Shown: positions 1-9,329 of the stretch, one piece after another | How positions within the stretch are numbered: position 1 is the first letter of the stretch | Layout of the letters: every line of letters starts with the position of its first letter | From: Denitrobaculum sp965225735 | Lineage (GTDB): Bacteria; Pseudomonadota; Alphaproteobacteria; Kiloniellales; Kiloniellaceae | DNA length: 64,000 nucleotides | Assembly (NCBI GenBank): GCA_965225735.1 | Contig: CBDDBN010000027.1 | Span: 427,638-491,637 of the forward strand | Direction: 5' to 3' | The notes under the pieces: model-generated | Told to the model about the DNA's origin: nothing | Databases searched by the model: none | What the model saw: only the letters and a program-made list of their open reading frames with translations | Position numbers and translations under genes: made by a program

Positions 1-75
1 TTCGTAGATGACTCCGGCCTGCGCCGCTGAACTGGCGCAGACTAAGGCCGCGACGGCCCAAATAAGCTGTTTCAT
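1..75 (-). CDS. N-terminus of a secreted protein, cut by the window edge
   Basis: Only the first 25 codons are inside the window. They read as a Sec signal peptide: a basic start (MKQ), a hydrophobic core (LIWAVAALVCASS) and a cleavage-type AAQA ending, after which the mature protein would begin GVIYE. A purine-rich ribosome binding site (GGATAGGA) lies just before the ATG at position 75. The protein is therefore probably exported to the periplasm or cell surface, but nothing of the mature domain is visible and no function can be given. Confidence 0.6.
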   Translation of the reverse strand, partial: MKQLIWAVAALVCASSAAQAGVIYE

Positions 76-316
76 CGGTCCTATCCCACGTTTGTCGAAA
101 CGAACGCACGGCCTTCGCCGTTGCTTCCGACAACTACGCAGAATCCAGACCACTTTTATTTTTTGTTCAAAAGCAGTGGGTTAGCGAAAATCTCTATAAG
201 GGTGCTATTTTGATCCGCGAATTTTCTTTGCGAACTGCAAAGTTTCTCCGGCCGCTTCCCCAAACTGCGAAACGACGAGCTACGCTCGGAACTGGTCTAG
301 GGCTAGAGCAGCGCAA

Positions 317-1702
317 TCAGAATTCCGGGACGTCCAAACCGCTGGCCGCGATCTGTTCGGCAACCGCCTCCTTCAAGCGCGCCAGGCCGGCTTCATCCGC
401 CGCTTCGCAGCGGGCCACGAGGACATCCTGAGTATTAGACGCCCGCAAAAGCCACCAGCCGTCTGCTGTCCGCACGCGCACGCCATCGATGTCGTTCACA
501 TCGGCGCCGCTCTCTGCAAGGCGGCTTTTGACCTCGGCGATCACCGGCACCTTACGCTCTTCCGAACAGGGGAAACGGATCTCCGGGGTGTTGACCACCT
601 GGGGCAATGAGTCCCTGTAGGCCGCAAGGCTCTCGTCCGAATGGCTGACGATATTCAGCAGCCGCACAGCGGCATAAAGCGCGTCGTCGAAGCCGTAGAA
701 ACGATCGGCAAAGAAGAGATGCGCCGACATCTCACCGGCAAAGGGGGCATTGGTCTCGATCATCTTGGTCTTGATCAGCGAATGCCCGGTCTTCCACATG
801 ACCGGTTTACCGCCGGCCCGTGCCACCTCGTCGAAGAGAACCTGGCTCGCCTTGACGTCTGCGATAATGGTGCTACCGGGGCGATCCTTCAGGATATCGC
901 GCGCAAGCAACAGCATGATCTGATCGCCCCAGAGGATCCGCCCCTGTCCGTCGACCAACCCGATCCGGTCGCCATCGCCATCGAATGCGATACCCAGATC
1001 GCAATTGCCGTCGGCCACGGCTTCCTGCAGCTGCACCAGGTTCTCCGGAACCGTCGGATCAGGGTGATGGGCCGGGAAATTACCGTCGATCTCGGCGTTC
1101 AGCAGCTTGTGCTGCCCGGGGATCCTTTTGCAGAGGGCCGTCATAACCTCGCCGGCCGCGCCGTTACCGGCATCCCAGGCAATCGAGAGGACTTTCGAGC
1201 CCATATCGAGATCCGACAACAGACGCTCGACATAGGCGTCGAACATGGGGTGGTCTTCGGCTTCGGCATGACCCGTCTCGAAATCCCCGGCTGCCGCAAT
1301 CCGAGCCATGGCCTGAATGTCCTCACCGAAAAAGGACTTCTTGCCCAGCATGATTTTGAAGCCGTTGTAATTCGGCGGATTATGGGACCCGGTGACCATG
1401 ATGCCGCCGTCGGCGTCCAGATCGTAGGTCGAGAAATAGAGCATGGGTGTCGGTCCGCGCCCGACCCGAACAGCCGTAATTCCGCTGGCGCCGAGACCTT
1501 CCACCAGAGCCGCTTCCATCTCCGGTGAAGACAGGCGCCCGTCATAGCCGACACATACCCGGCTGCCGCCTTTGCGGGCGACAATGGTTCCAAAAGCGCG
1601 GCCAATGGCCCGCGCGTCATCGGCGGAAAGCGTCTCCCCCACCACGCCGCGCACGTCGTACTCACGCAGAATGGTCGAGTTGAACTGGTGGCTGTTCGTC
1701 AT
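317..1702 (-). CDS. Phosphomannomutase/phosphoglucomutase
   Basis: A 461-residue alpha-D-phosphohexomutase that interconverts hexose 6- and 1-phosphates in the cytoplasm, feeding GDP-mannose or UDP-glucose synthesis. The family landmarks are all present in order: the phosphoserine loop TGSHNPPNYNGFK near residue 105, the metal-binding FDGDGDRIGLVD near residue 245, the sugar-binding GEMSAHLFF near residue 325, and a C-terminal phosphate-binding loop RASNTQDVLVAR where many relatives have RPSNTEP. Length is normal for the AlgC/ManB type. It lies 3 nt after the UDP-glucose dehydrogenase gene start side in the same orientation (gap to that stop of only a few bases), so the neighbouring sugar-nucleotide genes are probably functionally linked. 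Specificity for mannose versus glucose cannot be told from the sequence. Confidence 0.93.
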   Translation of the reverse strand: MTNSHQFNSTILREYDVRGVVGETLSADDARAIGRAFGTIVARKGGSRVCVGYDGRLSSPEMEAALVEGLGASGITAVRVGRGPTPMLYFSTYDLDADGGIMVTGSHNPPNYNGFKIMLGKKSFFGEDIQAMARIAAAGDFETGHAEAEDHPMFDAYVERLLSDLDMGSKVLSIAWDAGNGAAGEVMTALCKRIPGQHKLLNAEIDGNFPAHHPDPTVPENLVQLQEAVADGNCDLGIAFDGDGDRIGLVDGQGRILWGDQIMLLLARDILKDRPGSTIIADVKASQVLFDEVARAGGKPVMWKTGHSLIKTKMIETNAPFAGEMSAHLFFADRFYGFDDALYAAVRLLNIVSHSDESLAAYRDSLPQVVNTPEIRFPCSEERKVPVIAEVKSRLAESGADVNDIDGVRVRTADGWWLLRASNTQDVLVARCEAADEAGLARLKEAVAEQIAASGLDVPEF

Positions 1703-1705
1703 GAT

Positions 1706-3034
1706 TTATTCCCCCGCGGCGGCAAGCGAGCCAGGGCGCCCCACCGACGTGTAGTCAAAGCCAGCGTTTGCCATTTCACCCGGATTGTAGATGTTCCGCA
1801 GATCGACCATGGCCGGCGTCCGCATCAGATCCTTGACCCGGCCGAGATCCAGGCCCCGGAACTCATTCCACTCGGTGATGATCACCAGGACATCCGCATC
1901 AGGCATGGTGTCATAGGCGTTCTCGCACCAAATCACATCGGAAATGACCTTCTTGGCCTCTTCCATACCCTCGGGATCGTAGACCCGCACTTCAGCGCCA
2001 GCCGCCCGAAGGGCCGGCACGATCTCTATACTCGGGGCTTCGCGCATATCATCGGTGTTAGGCTTGAAGGTCAGGCCCAACACAGCCGCGGTCTTCCCTT
2101 CCAGGGACCCGCCGCAGTGAGCGATGACCTTGTCGGCCATGTTCCTTTTACGCTTGTCGTTGATGTCGACAACCGTTTCGACGATGCGCACAGGAGAGCC
2201 TTTTTCCTGCGCCGTATGGGCCAGAGCCGTCGTGTCTTTCGGGAAGCAGGAACCGCCGTAACCGGGTCCGGGGTGCAGGAACTTGCGGCCGATACGTCCG
2301 TCCAGGCCGATGCCCTTGGCCACATCATGTACATCCGCGCCGACCTTTTCGCAGAGATCGGCGATCTCGTTGATAAAGGTGATCTTGACCGCCAGGAAGG
2401 CGTTGGCCGAGTACTTGATCAGCTCGGAAGTTTCCAGCTCGGTGAAGAGAATCGGCGTCTCGATCAGGTAGAGCGGCCTGTAGAGTTCGCGCAAAACCTC
2501 CTGAGCGCGAGGGACTTGAGTCCCAATCACCACGCGATCCGGACGCATGAAATCGTTGATAGCCGCGCCTTCGCGCAGGAACTCCGGGTTCGATGCGACA
2601 TCGAAATCCGCATCAGGGCGGGTTTCACGGATAATCTGCGCGACTTCGCGTCCGGTGCCGACGGGAACCGTCGACTTGGTCACGACGACGGTGTAACCGT
2701 CCATGACCTCGGCCACTTCCTTGGCAGCCTGGCGCACGAAAGTCAGATCTGCCTGCCCGTCGCTGGCCCGGGAGGGTGTCCCGACAGCGATGAAAACCGC
2801 ATCTGCCCCTTGGACCGCCGACTTCAGATCCGTGGTGAAGGACAGACGGCCGGCGGCCACGTTATTTTCAACCAGCTTATCCAGGCCAGGTTCGAAGATC
2901 GGAATTTCGCCGGCGAGCAGCCGCTGAATCTTTCTTTCGTCCTTATCGACGCAAACCACGTTGGTTCCGAATTCGGAAAAACAGGCGCCCGATACCAGAC
3001 CGACATAACCGGTCCCGATCATTGCGATACGCAT
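1706..3034 (-). CDS. UDP-glucose 6-dehydrogenase
   Basis: A 442-residue NAD-dependent enzyme that oxidises UDP-glucose twice to UDP-glucuronate, a precursor of exopolysaccharide or LPS sugars. The N-terminus MRIAMIGTGYVGLVSG is the Rossmann NAD-binding loop, VGTPS lies near residue 85, and the catalytic cysteine motif GYGGSCFPKDT is near residue 260. Length fits the bacterial Ugd/TuaD/RkpK group. Its stop is 4 nt from the mutase start, and GalU, which makes its substrate, lies about 40 nt upstream on the same strand, so GalU, this enzyme and the mutase look like one operon. Confidence 0.95.
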   Translation of the reverse strand: MRIAMIGTGYVGLVSGACFSEFGTNVVCVDKDERKIQRLLAGEIPIFEPGLDKLVENNVAAGRLSFTTDLKSAVQGADAVFIAVGTPSRASDGQADLTFVRQAAKEVAEVMDGYTVVVTKSTVPVGTGREVAQIIRETRPDADFDVASNPEFLREGAAINDFMRPDRVVIGTQVPRAQEVLRELYRPLYLIETPILFTELETSELIKYSANAFLAVKITFINEIADLCEKVGADVHDVAKGIGLDGRIGRKFLHPGPGYGGSCFPKDTTALAHTAQEKGSPVRIVETVVDINDKRKRNMADKVIAHCGGSLEGKTAAVLGLTFKPNTDDMREAPSIEIVPALRAAGAEVRVYDPEGMEEAKKVISDVIWCENAYDTMPDADVLVIITEWNEFRGLDLGRVKDLMRTPAMVDLRNIYNPGEMANAGFDYTSVGRPGSLAAAGE

Positions 3035-3075
3035 AAAGGAAAATCTCCGCTAAAAACGGTCGCTATGGATGAGTT

Positions 3076-3969
3076 TTACGCCCTGGCCGCAGCCGGTCCG
3101 GACGCATAGCGGTTCAGAATGTCGGCCATATCGTTGCCGAGGTCGTCACGGGCCAACGCAAAGGCGATGTTGGCCTCCAGGAAGCCCGCCTTGCTGCCGC
3201 AGTCGAAACGGGTGCCTTCGAAGCGCAGGCCATGGAAAGGAATTCGGTCGATGGTACGGGCCATGGCGTCGGTCAGCTGGATTTCATTGCCCGCGCCGCG
3301 CTCCTGGCGCTCCAACTCATCGAAAACCTCAGGCTGCAGGATATAGCGGCCAATGATCGAAAGGGTCGAGGGAGCGACAGAGGGATCGGGTTTTTCAACG
3401 AGGCCCTGGGCCTTTGCCAGAGTGCCGTCGTCGTTCACCACATCCAAAATACCGTAACGCTTGGTATGCTCCTTCGGAACGTCCATGACCGCGACCAGAT
3501 TGCCGCCGATCGGCGCATGGGCATCGACCATCTGCTTCAGACAGGGCGTCCGGGCCTGCACCAGGTCGTCTGCCAGAAGGACGGCAAAAGGCTCGTTTCC
3601 AACCAGATTCCGTGCGCACCAGACGGCATGACCGAGGCCCAGCGGCTCTTGCTGGCGCGTGTAGCAAACCTTGCCAGGTGCCTCGAGCAGTTCAGCAATC
3701 TGTTCCAGTTCGGCGGTTTTGCCCCGGCCTGACAGCGTCTCTTCCAGCTCATGGCTGCGATCGAAGTGATCCTCGATGCAGGCTTTGCCGCGCCCGGTGA
3801 CGAAGATGAACTCTTCGATGCCGGCATCTCGCGCCTCTTCAACGGCATACTGAATCAGTGGTTTATCGACCACCGGCAGCATTTCCTTGGGCATGGCCTT
3901 GGTCGCGGGGAGGAATCGAGTCCCCAGTCCGCCAACAGGGAATATCGCCTTGCGCACCCTAGCGTTCAT
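3076..3969 (-). CDS. galU: UTP-glucose-1-phosphate uridylyltransferase (GalU)
   Basis: A 297-residue nucleotidyltransferase that makes UDP-glucose from UTP and glucose 1-phosphate. The start contains the signature PVGGLGTRFLPATKAMPKEM, followed by the KPLIQYAVEEA segment and EKPDPSVAPS near residue 190. Length and order match GalU rather than the longer GlmU. It heads the three-gene sugar-nucleotide operon (GalU, UDP-glucose dehydrogenase, phosphohexomutase) read leftwards, so its product is directly the substrate of the next enzyme. Confidence 0.95.
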   Translation of the reverse strand: MNARVRKAIFPVGGLGTRFLPATKAMPKEMLPVVDKPLIQYAVEEARDAGIEEFIFVTGRGKACIEDHFDRSHELEETLSGRGKTAELEQIAELLEAPGKVCYTRQQEPLGLGHAVWCARNLVGNEPFAVLLADDLVQARTPCLKQMVDAHAPIGGNLVAVMDVPKEHTKRYGILDVVNDDGTLAKAQGLVEKPDPSVAPSTLSIIGRYILQPEVFDELERQERGAGNEIQLTDAMARTIDRIPFHGLRFEGTRFDCGSKAGFLEANIAFALARDDLGNDMADILNRYASGPAAARA

Positions 3970-4122
3970 CGGAATATGGATCCTTGGCTTATTGAATCAA
4001 CAGGCTCGAACGAGCCACAGCATTTAAAGTAGGACGTTGTAATGCCATAGCGTTAATAACGTGACAACAACTCGAGGCAGACTATTGCAGGAAGGTTAAC
4101 ATCAGGTCGTTTCGGGTGAATA

Positions 4123-4390
4123 GGGCATGGCCTCATAAACTGCGACGGTCCTGACGATAAGAGTTCGTTTTCTGGCAAGGAGTTAGAAGCGGAGCGATGT
4201 GGAGGCATCGTGACCGACGACGCGACGATGTCCAGAGAGCGAAACCTTATCGCCTTGAAAGGTCGCATTGTGACGTGTTTTCAGGGCGTCAAGCACCCTC
4301 ACCGGGCCTTCAGGCCCGCTTTCGGGATCTTTCCTGCCGAAAATACGTCACAGTGCGATCAGGGCCATCGCAGTTTATGAGTTCATGCCC
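4123..4390. mobile_element. Foldback/MITE-like element with terminal inverted repeats and two internal hairpins
   Basis: This 268-bp gene-free stretch fills the gap between galU and the J-domain gene. Its ends are 32-bp inverted repeats (4123-4154 and 4359-4390, about 28 of 32 bases paired, beginning GGGCATG). Inside are two more hairpins: 4155-4175 with 4232-4252, and 4261-4282 with about 4339-4358, the latter capped by a CGGGCC/GGCCCG stem. The element is flanked by TA on both sides. It has no transposase and would be a non-autonomous element moved in trans. The right end supplies the TAG stop of the J-domain gene. A second element with the same plan but other sequence is at 31552-31816. 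Confidence 0.7.
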
Positions 4391-5184
4391 TAGTCCTTCA
4401 GCAACAAATCCTTGGCCTGGTTGATTTGCGCCGCCAGAAAATTGGACCCTCCGTGATCGGGGTGAATCTTCTGTAAGAGCCGCCGATGCGCCTCCCGGAT
4501 CTCCTCTTTCGAGGCGCCTGGCTCGAGTCCGAGAATCTCATAGGCTTGCTGGCGGGTCATGGCGCCCCCCGGCGCCGCGCCGCGCTCCTGACGACCGCCG
4601 GCGCCGCTGCCCCATCCGCTGCGGCGTTCACCACCCGCACTCTGATGGCCGGCCTCCTCCTGACTGCGAGTCCCTGCGCCACTGTCCTGGGTCAGATCTT
4701 CCTGCCAGTCCGGACCGAGTCTCCGGTTCAGGTAGCTCTCCAGGACCGAAGCCGACTGCGCGTCGACCACAATCTCGTTCCAGAGCGCCATCAGCTCTTC
4801 ACGGGTTAGATCGTCCAATGACCGCCCAGCAAAGTCTCCCTCGAGAACATCGCCGCTCAGGCCGCCGCTGTCGTGGTCCAGGATCATCCGGAAATAGCGG
4901 GTCACCACCTCCGAAGACTGACCGGGTTCGGGTCCCATTGCCGCCCGGAACCGGTTTTTGAGCGCCCGGAAGCGCGTAAAATACATCAGCAGCAGGGGCA
5001 ACAGAGCCAGCAGCAGGGCGCCCCGCCCCGTGAACACCAGCAGGACCAGAACCAGGATGCCGATAACGATCGCGACCCTTGGCACGGTCCTGGCGAGCGT
5101 TTTGGGATCGGCGCTGCTGTACCACTTCGCCAGAAGCAGCAGGCCGACCAGAACGCAGATACCGAGAAAAAAGTAACCGATCAT
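4390..5184 (-). CDS. Membrane-anchored J-domain protein
   Basis: About 264 residues, counted from the ATG at 5184 (a GTG three bases upstream is an alternative). The N-terminus has a hydrophobic helix (IGYFFLGICVLVGLLLLAKW) and a second hydrophobic stretch near residues 35-70, then a cytoplasmic linker with a Ser/Gly/Arg-rich low-complexity segment, and a C-terminal J domain with the invariant HPD (KIHPDHGGS). J domains stimulate Hsp70/DnaK ATPase; a C-terminal J domain after membrane helices is the DjlA/Tim14-like layout. The start overlaps the stop of the upstream VWA gene (TGATG), so the two are translationally coupled. The partner and client are unknown. Confidence 0.85.
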   Translation of the reverse strand: MIGYFFLGICVLVGLLLLAKWYSSADPKTLARTVPRVAIVIGILVLVLLVFTGRGALLLALLPLLLMYFTRFRALKNRFRAAMGPEPGQSSEVVTRYFRMILDHDSGGLSGDVLEGDFAGRSLDDLTREELMALWNEIVVDAQSASVLESYLNRRLGPDWQEDLTQDSGAGTRSQEEAGHQSAGGERRSGWGSGAGGRQERGAAPGGAMTRQQAYEILGLEPGASKEEIREAHRRLLQKIHPDHGGSNFLAAQINQAKDLLLKD

Positions 5185-5942
5185 CACTTCACTTGATGTG
5201 TAAGCTGCAAAACCGGCCCGCCGGCCTTACGCCCATAATCGACCAGCGCCCGCCGTCCGCCCGCCGCATAGACAGCGACAGCCGCCAGAAGATCCCGCAA
5301 CTGCCGCGCGCTCGAGGCGTCGAAGGCGCAGTAAGCGCCGCCTGAAAGCCGCGCGATCTGCTGAAATGCGCCCGCGGCAACGGGGTCGTGGCCCTCGTGG
5401 AACATAAAGCAGGGAACGCCTAGAACGCCCAGTTCTCCCGCCAGATGCCCCAGATGGTCGATATCCTCCTCAACCGCGTCGCCGACAAACACCAGCGCCC
5501 CAACCTTTTCTTTCCGGGTCTCATCGGCCGCCCTTTTTAAGACTTTGCCGATCTGCGTATGCCCGGCAAAACAGGACACCGAAGTCATCCGGCGCAGGAG
5601 TTCCTCGGAATTGGAGAGCCAACTCGAGGCCTTGCATTCACCGAAACCCCGGTAGAAAACCAATTGGATTTCCAGGCCGCCAAGCGCACTGGTCTCCCTG
5701 AACATTTCACCTTGGATATGGCAGGCTTGGTCCCAGGTCGGCTGACGGCTGGCCGTGGCATCCATAGCGAAAATCAACCGGCCGCGCCCTGCCCCGCTTG
5801 CCGGGGCTGCGCTTTGTGCCACTTTGCGCAAAAACGCATCGACCTCCGCGCCCGACGAGCGCGCAACATCCGAAGAGCCTTTGCTTTGCTGCGGCGTGGC
5901 GCCGTCGCCGGAGCGGCTCGGAATTTTCTGATCACCAGCCAT
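5184..5942 (-). CDS. VWA-domain protein coupled to the J-domain gene
   Basis: A 252-residue cytoplasmic protein. After a polar, low-complexity first 50 residues comes a von Willebrand A-like fold: LIFAMDATASRQPTW is a MIDAS-like strand (DATAS in place of DxSxS), followed by GLEIQLVFYRGFGECKAS, VGALVFVGDAVEED and a final helix before the C-terminus. VWA domains usually mediate metal-dependent protein contacts. Its overlap with the membrane J-domain gene suggests that both act in one complex or process. No experimental function is known to me for this pair. The gene starts about 115 bp left of the mipZ stop. Confidence 0.75.
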   Translation of the reverse strand: MAGDQKIPSRSGDGATPQQSKGSSDVARSSGAEVDAFLRKVAQSAAPASGAGRGRLIFAMDATASRQPTWDQACHIQGEMFRETSALGGLEIQLVFYRGFGECKASSWLSNSEELLRRMTSVSCFAGHTQIGKVLKRAADETRKEKVGALVFVGDAVEEDIDHLGHLAGELGVLGVPCFMFHEGHDPVAAGAFQQIARLSGGAYCAFDASSARQLRDLLAAVAVYAAGGRRALVDYGRKAGGPVLQLTHQVK

Positions 5943-6057
5943 GCACAGGATTCCCTATCACTATTTAGGTAGGTTCACCTTGAAGAGATTCCAGTGGCAA
6001 GAAAGGCTCACCATCATTCAGGGTTTCGACGCGATAGTCTGCGAAAGCTGCCAAGCT

Positions 6058-7044
6058 TCAGGCCTTTACAGCTGCCTCAACCTCCTCCAACAGAGGCGCA
6101 GAACCCGCTGCTCTGGCATTTTCCACCGCATTTGAAGCCGCCTTGACCGCGGCTTCATTGGCGTTTTCTTTATCGTCCTCAGCCTTCGCCGCGCCATTGC
6201 TTCCCGTCGGCTGCGCCTCGACATTGCCGGGAAGATTCAGCACATCCAGCAGTTGGCGCAGTTCCTGCCGCGCTGCAACGTGGCTGAGGCTCATGGAGAC
6301 GTCGCCGGTCGCGTCCCCAAGGTCCAGCAATGTCAGCCCCTTGGGAAAGAGTTCGCGGAACACGACCCTTTCGCCGAAACCCGGTGCAATACGGAAACGC
6401 AGTCGCTTGGAAAGCTGCTCCAACAGCTGGCCGATGTCCTTTTTGTTGCGGGCGTTGATGTGCGACAGGCGATTGCGCATCACCACCCAGTCCATGGGCG
6501 GCAAGCGGTCCATGGCCCGCTTCTGGCGCTGTTCCCAGACCATCTGGCTATAGACGCTGGGCGAGAGATAATAGTCGTCGCCATCCAGCTCGACCCGGCC
6601 CAGCATGTCCATATCGAGGAAGCTGTCGTTCAGCGGCGTAACCAGAGTGTCGGCCATAATGTGACCGAGACGCGACAGAGAGCTATCGCTGCCGGGCGTA
6701 TCGATCACGATAAAGTCGCGGTCGTCCAGCGCGGCCCAGGCGGTTTGCAGGCTCTGCTTCTCTTCCTGTTCCGCAACCTCCTGAATGTCGCGGGTCGAAC
6801 TGTAGATGCGCCGGTGCTCGGGGCAATCCAACTGCAGTCCGGTCGCCTCGACATAGGCCAGGCGATTTTCCACATAGCGTGAAAAGCTGCCCTGGCGCGC
6901 ATCCAGGTCCATGCTACCAACGCGAAAACCGCGCTTCAGCAGAGAGACCGTCAGATGCATGGCCGTGGTCGACTTCCCCGACCCGCCCTTTTCGTTGCCA
7001 ACAACGATCACATGGGGCCGTCGGCCGCCGTGCCGATATTTCAT
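6058..7044 (-). CDS. mipZ: MipZ-type division-plane positioning ATPase
   Basis: A ParA/MinD-superfamily ATPase of 328 residues with the deviant Walker A GNEKGGSGKSTT close to the N-terminus, DLDARQGS (Walker A' region) and FIVIDTPGSDS (Walker B). The chromosome-partition-linked protein MipZ is typical of alphaproteobacteria, where it forms a gradient from ParB and inhibits FtsZ assembly away from midcell. The C-terminal 60 residues are a low-complexity Ala/Glu/Asn-rich tail. I use the ATG at 7044, which overlaps the stop of the upstream oxidoreductase gene as ATGA; a start five codons earlier is possible but less likely. Confidence 0.88.
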   Translation of the reverse strand: MKYRHGGRRPHVIVVGNEKGGSGKSTTAMHLTVSLLKRGFRVGSMDLDARQGSFSRYVENRLAYVEATGLQLDCPEHRRIYSSTRDIQEVAEQEEKQSLQTAWAALDDRDFIVIDTPGSDSSLSRLGHIMADTLVTPLNDSFLDMDMLGRVELDGDDYYLSPSVYSQMVWEQRQKRAMDRLPPMDWVVMRNRLSHINARNKKDIGQLLEQLSKRLRFRIAPGFGERVVFRELFPKGLTLLDLGDATGDVSMSLSHVAARQELRQLLDVLNLPGNVEAQPTGSNGAAKAEDDKENANEAAVKAASNAVENARAAGSAPLLEEVEAAVKA

Positions 7045-9119
7045 ATGACCTCTATCCATACAGCGGTGTCATGGAATACGGCCCCTCCCCGCGGGGGGCC
7101 GGCGTCCGCTGACACCAGTGCGTTGATACCAATGCCGTCCTCGAAGGCTGAGTTCGGCCAGATACTCTCCACCACCACGACGTCGGGTTGGAGCCCGTCA
7201 AAAGCTTTCGCATGCAAGGTGACGCGGCCCAGATCGTTGCCAAGCCGCACCTTGTCGCCATCTTCGATCCCCAGGCGTTCGCAGGCCTCAGGGTGGATCA
7301 TCAAGGTCGGTCGGCCTTCGCGCTTCAACGAGCCGGGCGTTTCCGTAAACGAGGTGTTCAGGAAGGTCCGGGCGGGCGCGGCAACCAGGCGAAAGGGCTT
7401 GTCCGGCTGAGCGGCGTCGATCGCGTCCATAAAGCCCGGCAGGCGCGGCATGTCGGCGTGATCCACGCCGATTGCCGACCAGTCGGGCCGGAAATGAAAG
7501 CGTCCGTCAGCATGGCCGAAGCCGTCACTGAAGTGGGCGGTGTCGAACTCGAGCGCACAATCCCACCAGCGCGCGTCGTACATAGTCTGCGCGTCGGGCA
7601 GGTTCGAAGCCTTCAGCGTGGCATCGATCAGCTCCCACTCGCTCATCTCGAAGCCTGGATGCTTGGCGCCCAGACGATCGGCCAATGCGCAGATCACCTG
7701 GTGATTGCTGCGGCTCTCGGCGAAGGGTTCGATGACCGGTCGGGTGACCTGCAGGTGCGTATGCCCGCCGCCCTGGTAGAAATCGTTATGCTCCAGGAAG
7801 GTGGTCGCCGGCAGCACAATATCCGCCATGGCGGCGGTGTCCGTCATGAACTGCTCGTGCACGCAGGTAAAGAGATCGTCTCGCTCGAACCCCTGCTTGA
7901 CCTTCAGGCTTTCGGGACAGACCACCATGGGATTGGTGTTCTGAATGAAAAGAGCCGTCACCGGCGGACCGTCGCCCAGATCCCGCGGATCGTTGCAGAG
8001 GATCGGGCCGATGCGCGACTGGTCGAAAATCCGTATCTCCGGATCGAGAACGTCCAGCCCTTGGATCAGCGTGGCATCAATTCCGAAGATCCCTGCATTC
8101 GAATAGAGCGCACCACCGCCCTCGTGCTGCCAGGCCCCGGTCACTATAGGCAGGCAGGTGGCGCCATGAACGCTGGCCGCGCCATTGCGCGAGCGGGAGA
8201 ACCCGTAACCGATCCGGATGAACGCCTTTTTATTTGCGCCAAACAACCGGGCAAACTCGACGATCTCCTCGACCCTCAGGCCGGTAATCTCCGCCGCCCA
8301 TTCCGGCGTGCGCTGGGCGAAGTGTTCTTCGATCTCGCTGTCCCAGTCGGAGAGGCGCGCCAGGTAGGCCCGGTCCGCGTAGCCCTCCGCGAGCATCACG
8401 TTGATCGCAGCGGCCGCCAAGGCGCCGTCGGTTCCCGGTTTCGGCGCCAGGTGCAGATCCGCCTGCTCCGCCGTCCCGGTCCGGTAGGGATCGATCACCA
8501 CCAGCTTGGCGCCGCGCGTCTTGCGGGCCTTCGCCACATGGGTCATGACGTTGACCTGGGTCGAGACTGGATTGCCGCCCCAGATGACGATCAGGTCGGA
8601 ACTGGCCATCTCCCGCGGGTCGAGCCCCCGCTTGACCCCGGCACCGGCCAGCCAGCCTGCATCGGCCAGGGTATGGCAGATCGTCGAATGCTGGCGCGAA
8701 TACCCCTTGGCGTGGCGCAGACGCTCGATACCGTCGCGCTGCAACAACCCCATGGTCCCTGCGTAGAAATAGGGCCAAACCGTCTCCGGACCCAACCGCT
8801 GCTCGGCTTTCAGCAGAGCCTCGGCCACCTCGTCGAGTGCTTGGTCCCAGGTGATTTCCTCGAAGGCGTCTTTGCCAACACCCTTTGCGCCAACCCGGCG
8901 CAGCGGTTTGTCGAGCCGGTCCGGATGGTGGACGCGCTCGGCGTAGCGGGCAACCTTGGCGCAGATCACACCAGCGGTGTAGCTGTTATCTCGCGCGCCC
9001 CGCACCTTGCCGATACGGGTTGCAGAGAGTTGTTCCACTTCCAGAGCACAGGTGCTGGGACAATCATGCGGGCAGGTCGACTGCACAAATGGCGGTTTTG
9101 CGGCGCTGTCTAGCGGCAT
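7041..9119 (-). CDS. Molybdopterin oxidoreductase, DMSO-reductase family
   Basis: A 692-residue enzyme whose N-terminus carries four cysteines for a [4Fe-4S] cluster (CPHDCPSTC near residue 17 and VICAKVARY near residue 50), followed by the molybdopterin-binding domains (IVIWGGNPVSTQVN, VVIDPYRTGTAEQAD, GTDGALAAA) and a C-terminal beta-barrel dinucleotide-binding domain with EACERLGIEDGDKVRL. There is no twin-arginine signal, so it is probably cytoplasmic. It resembles the group often annotated as formate-dehydrogenase-like or anaerobic dehydrogenases of unknown substrate. Its stop overlaps the mipZ start, though a functional tie to division is not implied. Confidence 0.88.
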   Translation of the reverse strand: MPLDSAAKPPFVQSTCPHDCPSTCALEVEQLSATRIGKVRGARDNSYTAGVICAKVARYAERVHHPDRLDKPLRRVGAKGVGKDAFEEITWDQALDEVAEALLKAEQRLGPETVWPYFYAGTMGLLQRDGIERLRHAKGYSRQHSTICHTLADAGWLAGAGVKRGLDPREMASSDLIVIWGGNPVSTQVNVMTHVAKARKTRGAKLVVIDPYRTGTAEQADLHLAPKPGTDGALAAAAINVMLAEGYADRAYLARLSDWDSEIEEHFAQRTPEWAAEITGLRVEEIVEFARLFGANKKAFIRIGYGFSRSRNGAASVHGATCLPIVTGAWQHEGGGALYSNAGIFGIDATLIQGLDVLDPEIRIFDQSRIGPILCNDPRDLGDGPPVTALFIQNTNPMVVCPESLKVKQGFERDDLFTCVHEQFMTDTAAMADIVLPATTFLEHNDFYQGGGHTHLQVTRPVIEPFAESRSNHQVICALADRLGAKHPGFEMSEWELIDATLKASNLPDAQTMYDARWWDCALEFDTAHFSDGFGHADGRFHFRPDWSAIGVDHADMPRLPGFMDAIDAAQPDKPFRLVAAPARTFLNTSFTETPGSLKREGRPTLMIHPEACERLGIEDGDKVRLGNDLGRVTLHAKAFDGLQPDVVVVESIWPNSAFEDGIGINALVSADAGPPRGGAVFHDTAVWIEVI

Positions 9120-9329
9120 AGCCTGCGCGTTGCTCCCTAACGACTGACTTAGAGCCCAATCCGGCGCTTTTCACCAAAACGGCGAAAATTACGATCAGAC
9201 TCTAGTGGAATCGGCAGTTACTTTAACGGTAGGCTTTACGGTCTTCAATCAGGCTTCGACAGCCGGAAACAAAGTGCATCCAAGTTGTTATAAGAGAACA
9301 TCAGAGATCTCCGCTAAACCATTCAAGTG

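Noticed and set aside
1688..3109. A 473-codon plus-strand frame opposite the UDP-glucose dehydrogenase
   Set aside because: The dehydrogenase on the minus strand has complete family motifs; the plus frame is its shadow.
7188..9113. A 641-codon open frame on the plus strand opposite the molybdopterin oxidoreductase
   Set aside because: It is the antisense shadow of a GC-rich gene; its translation has no domains, while the minus strand carries the cysteine cluster and cofactor motifs.
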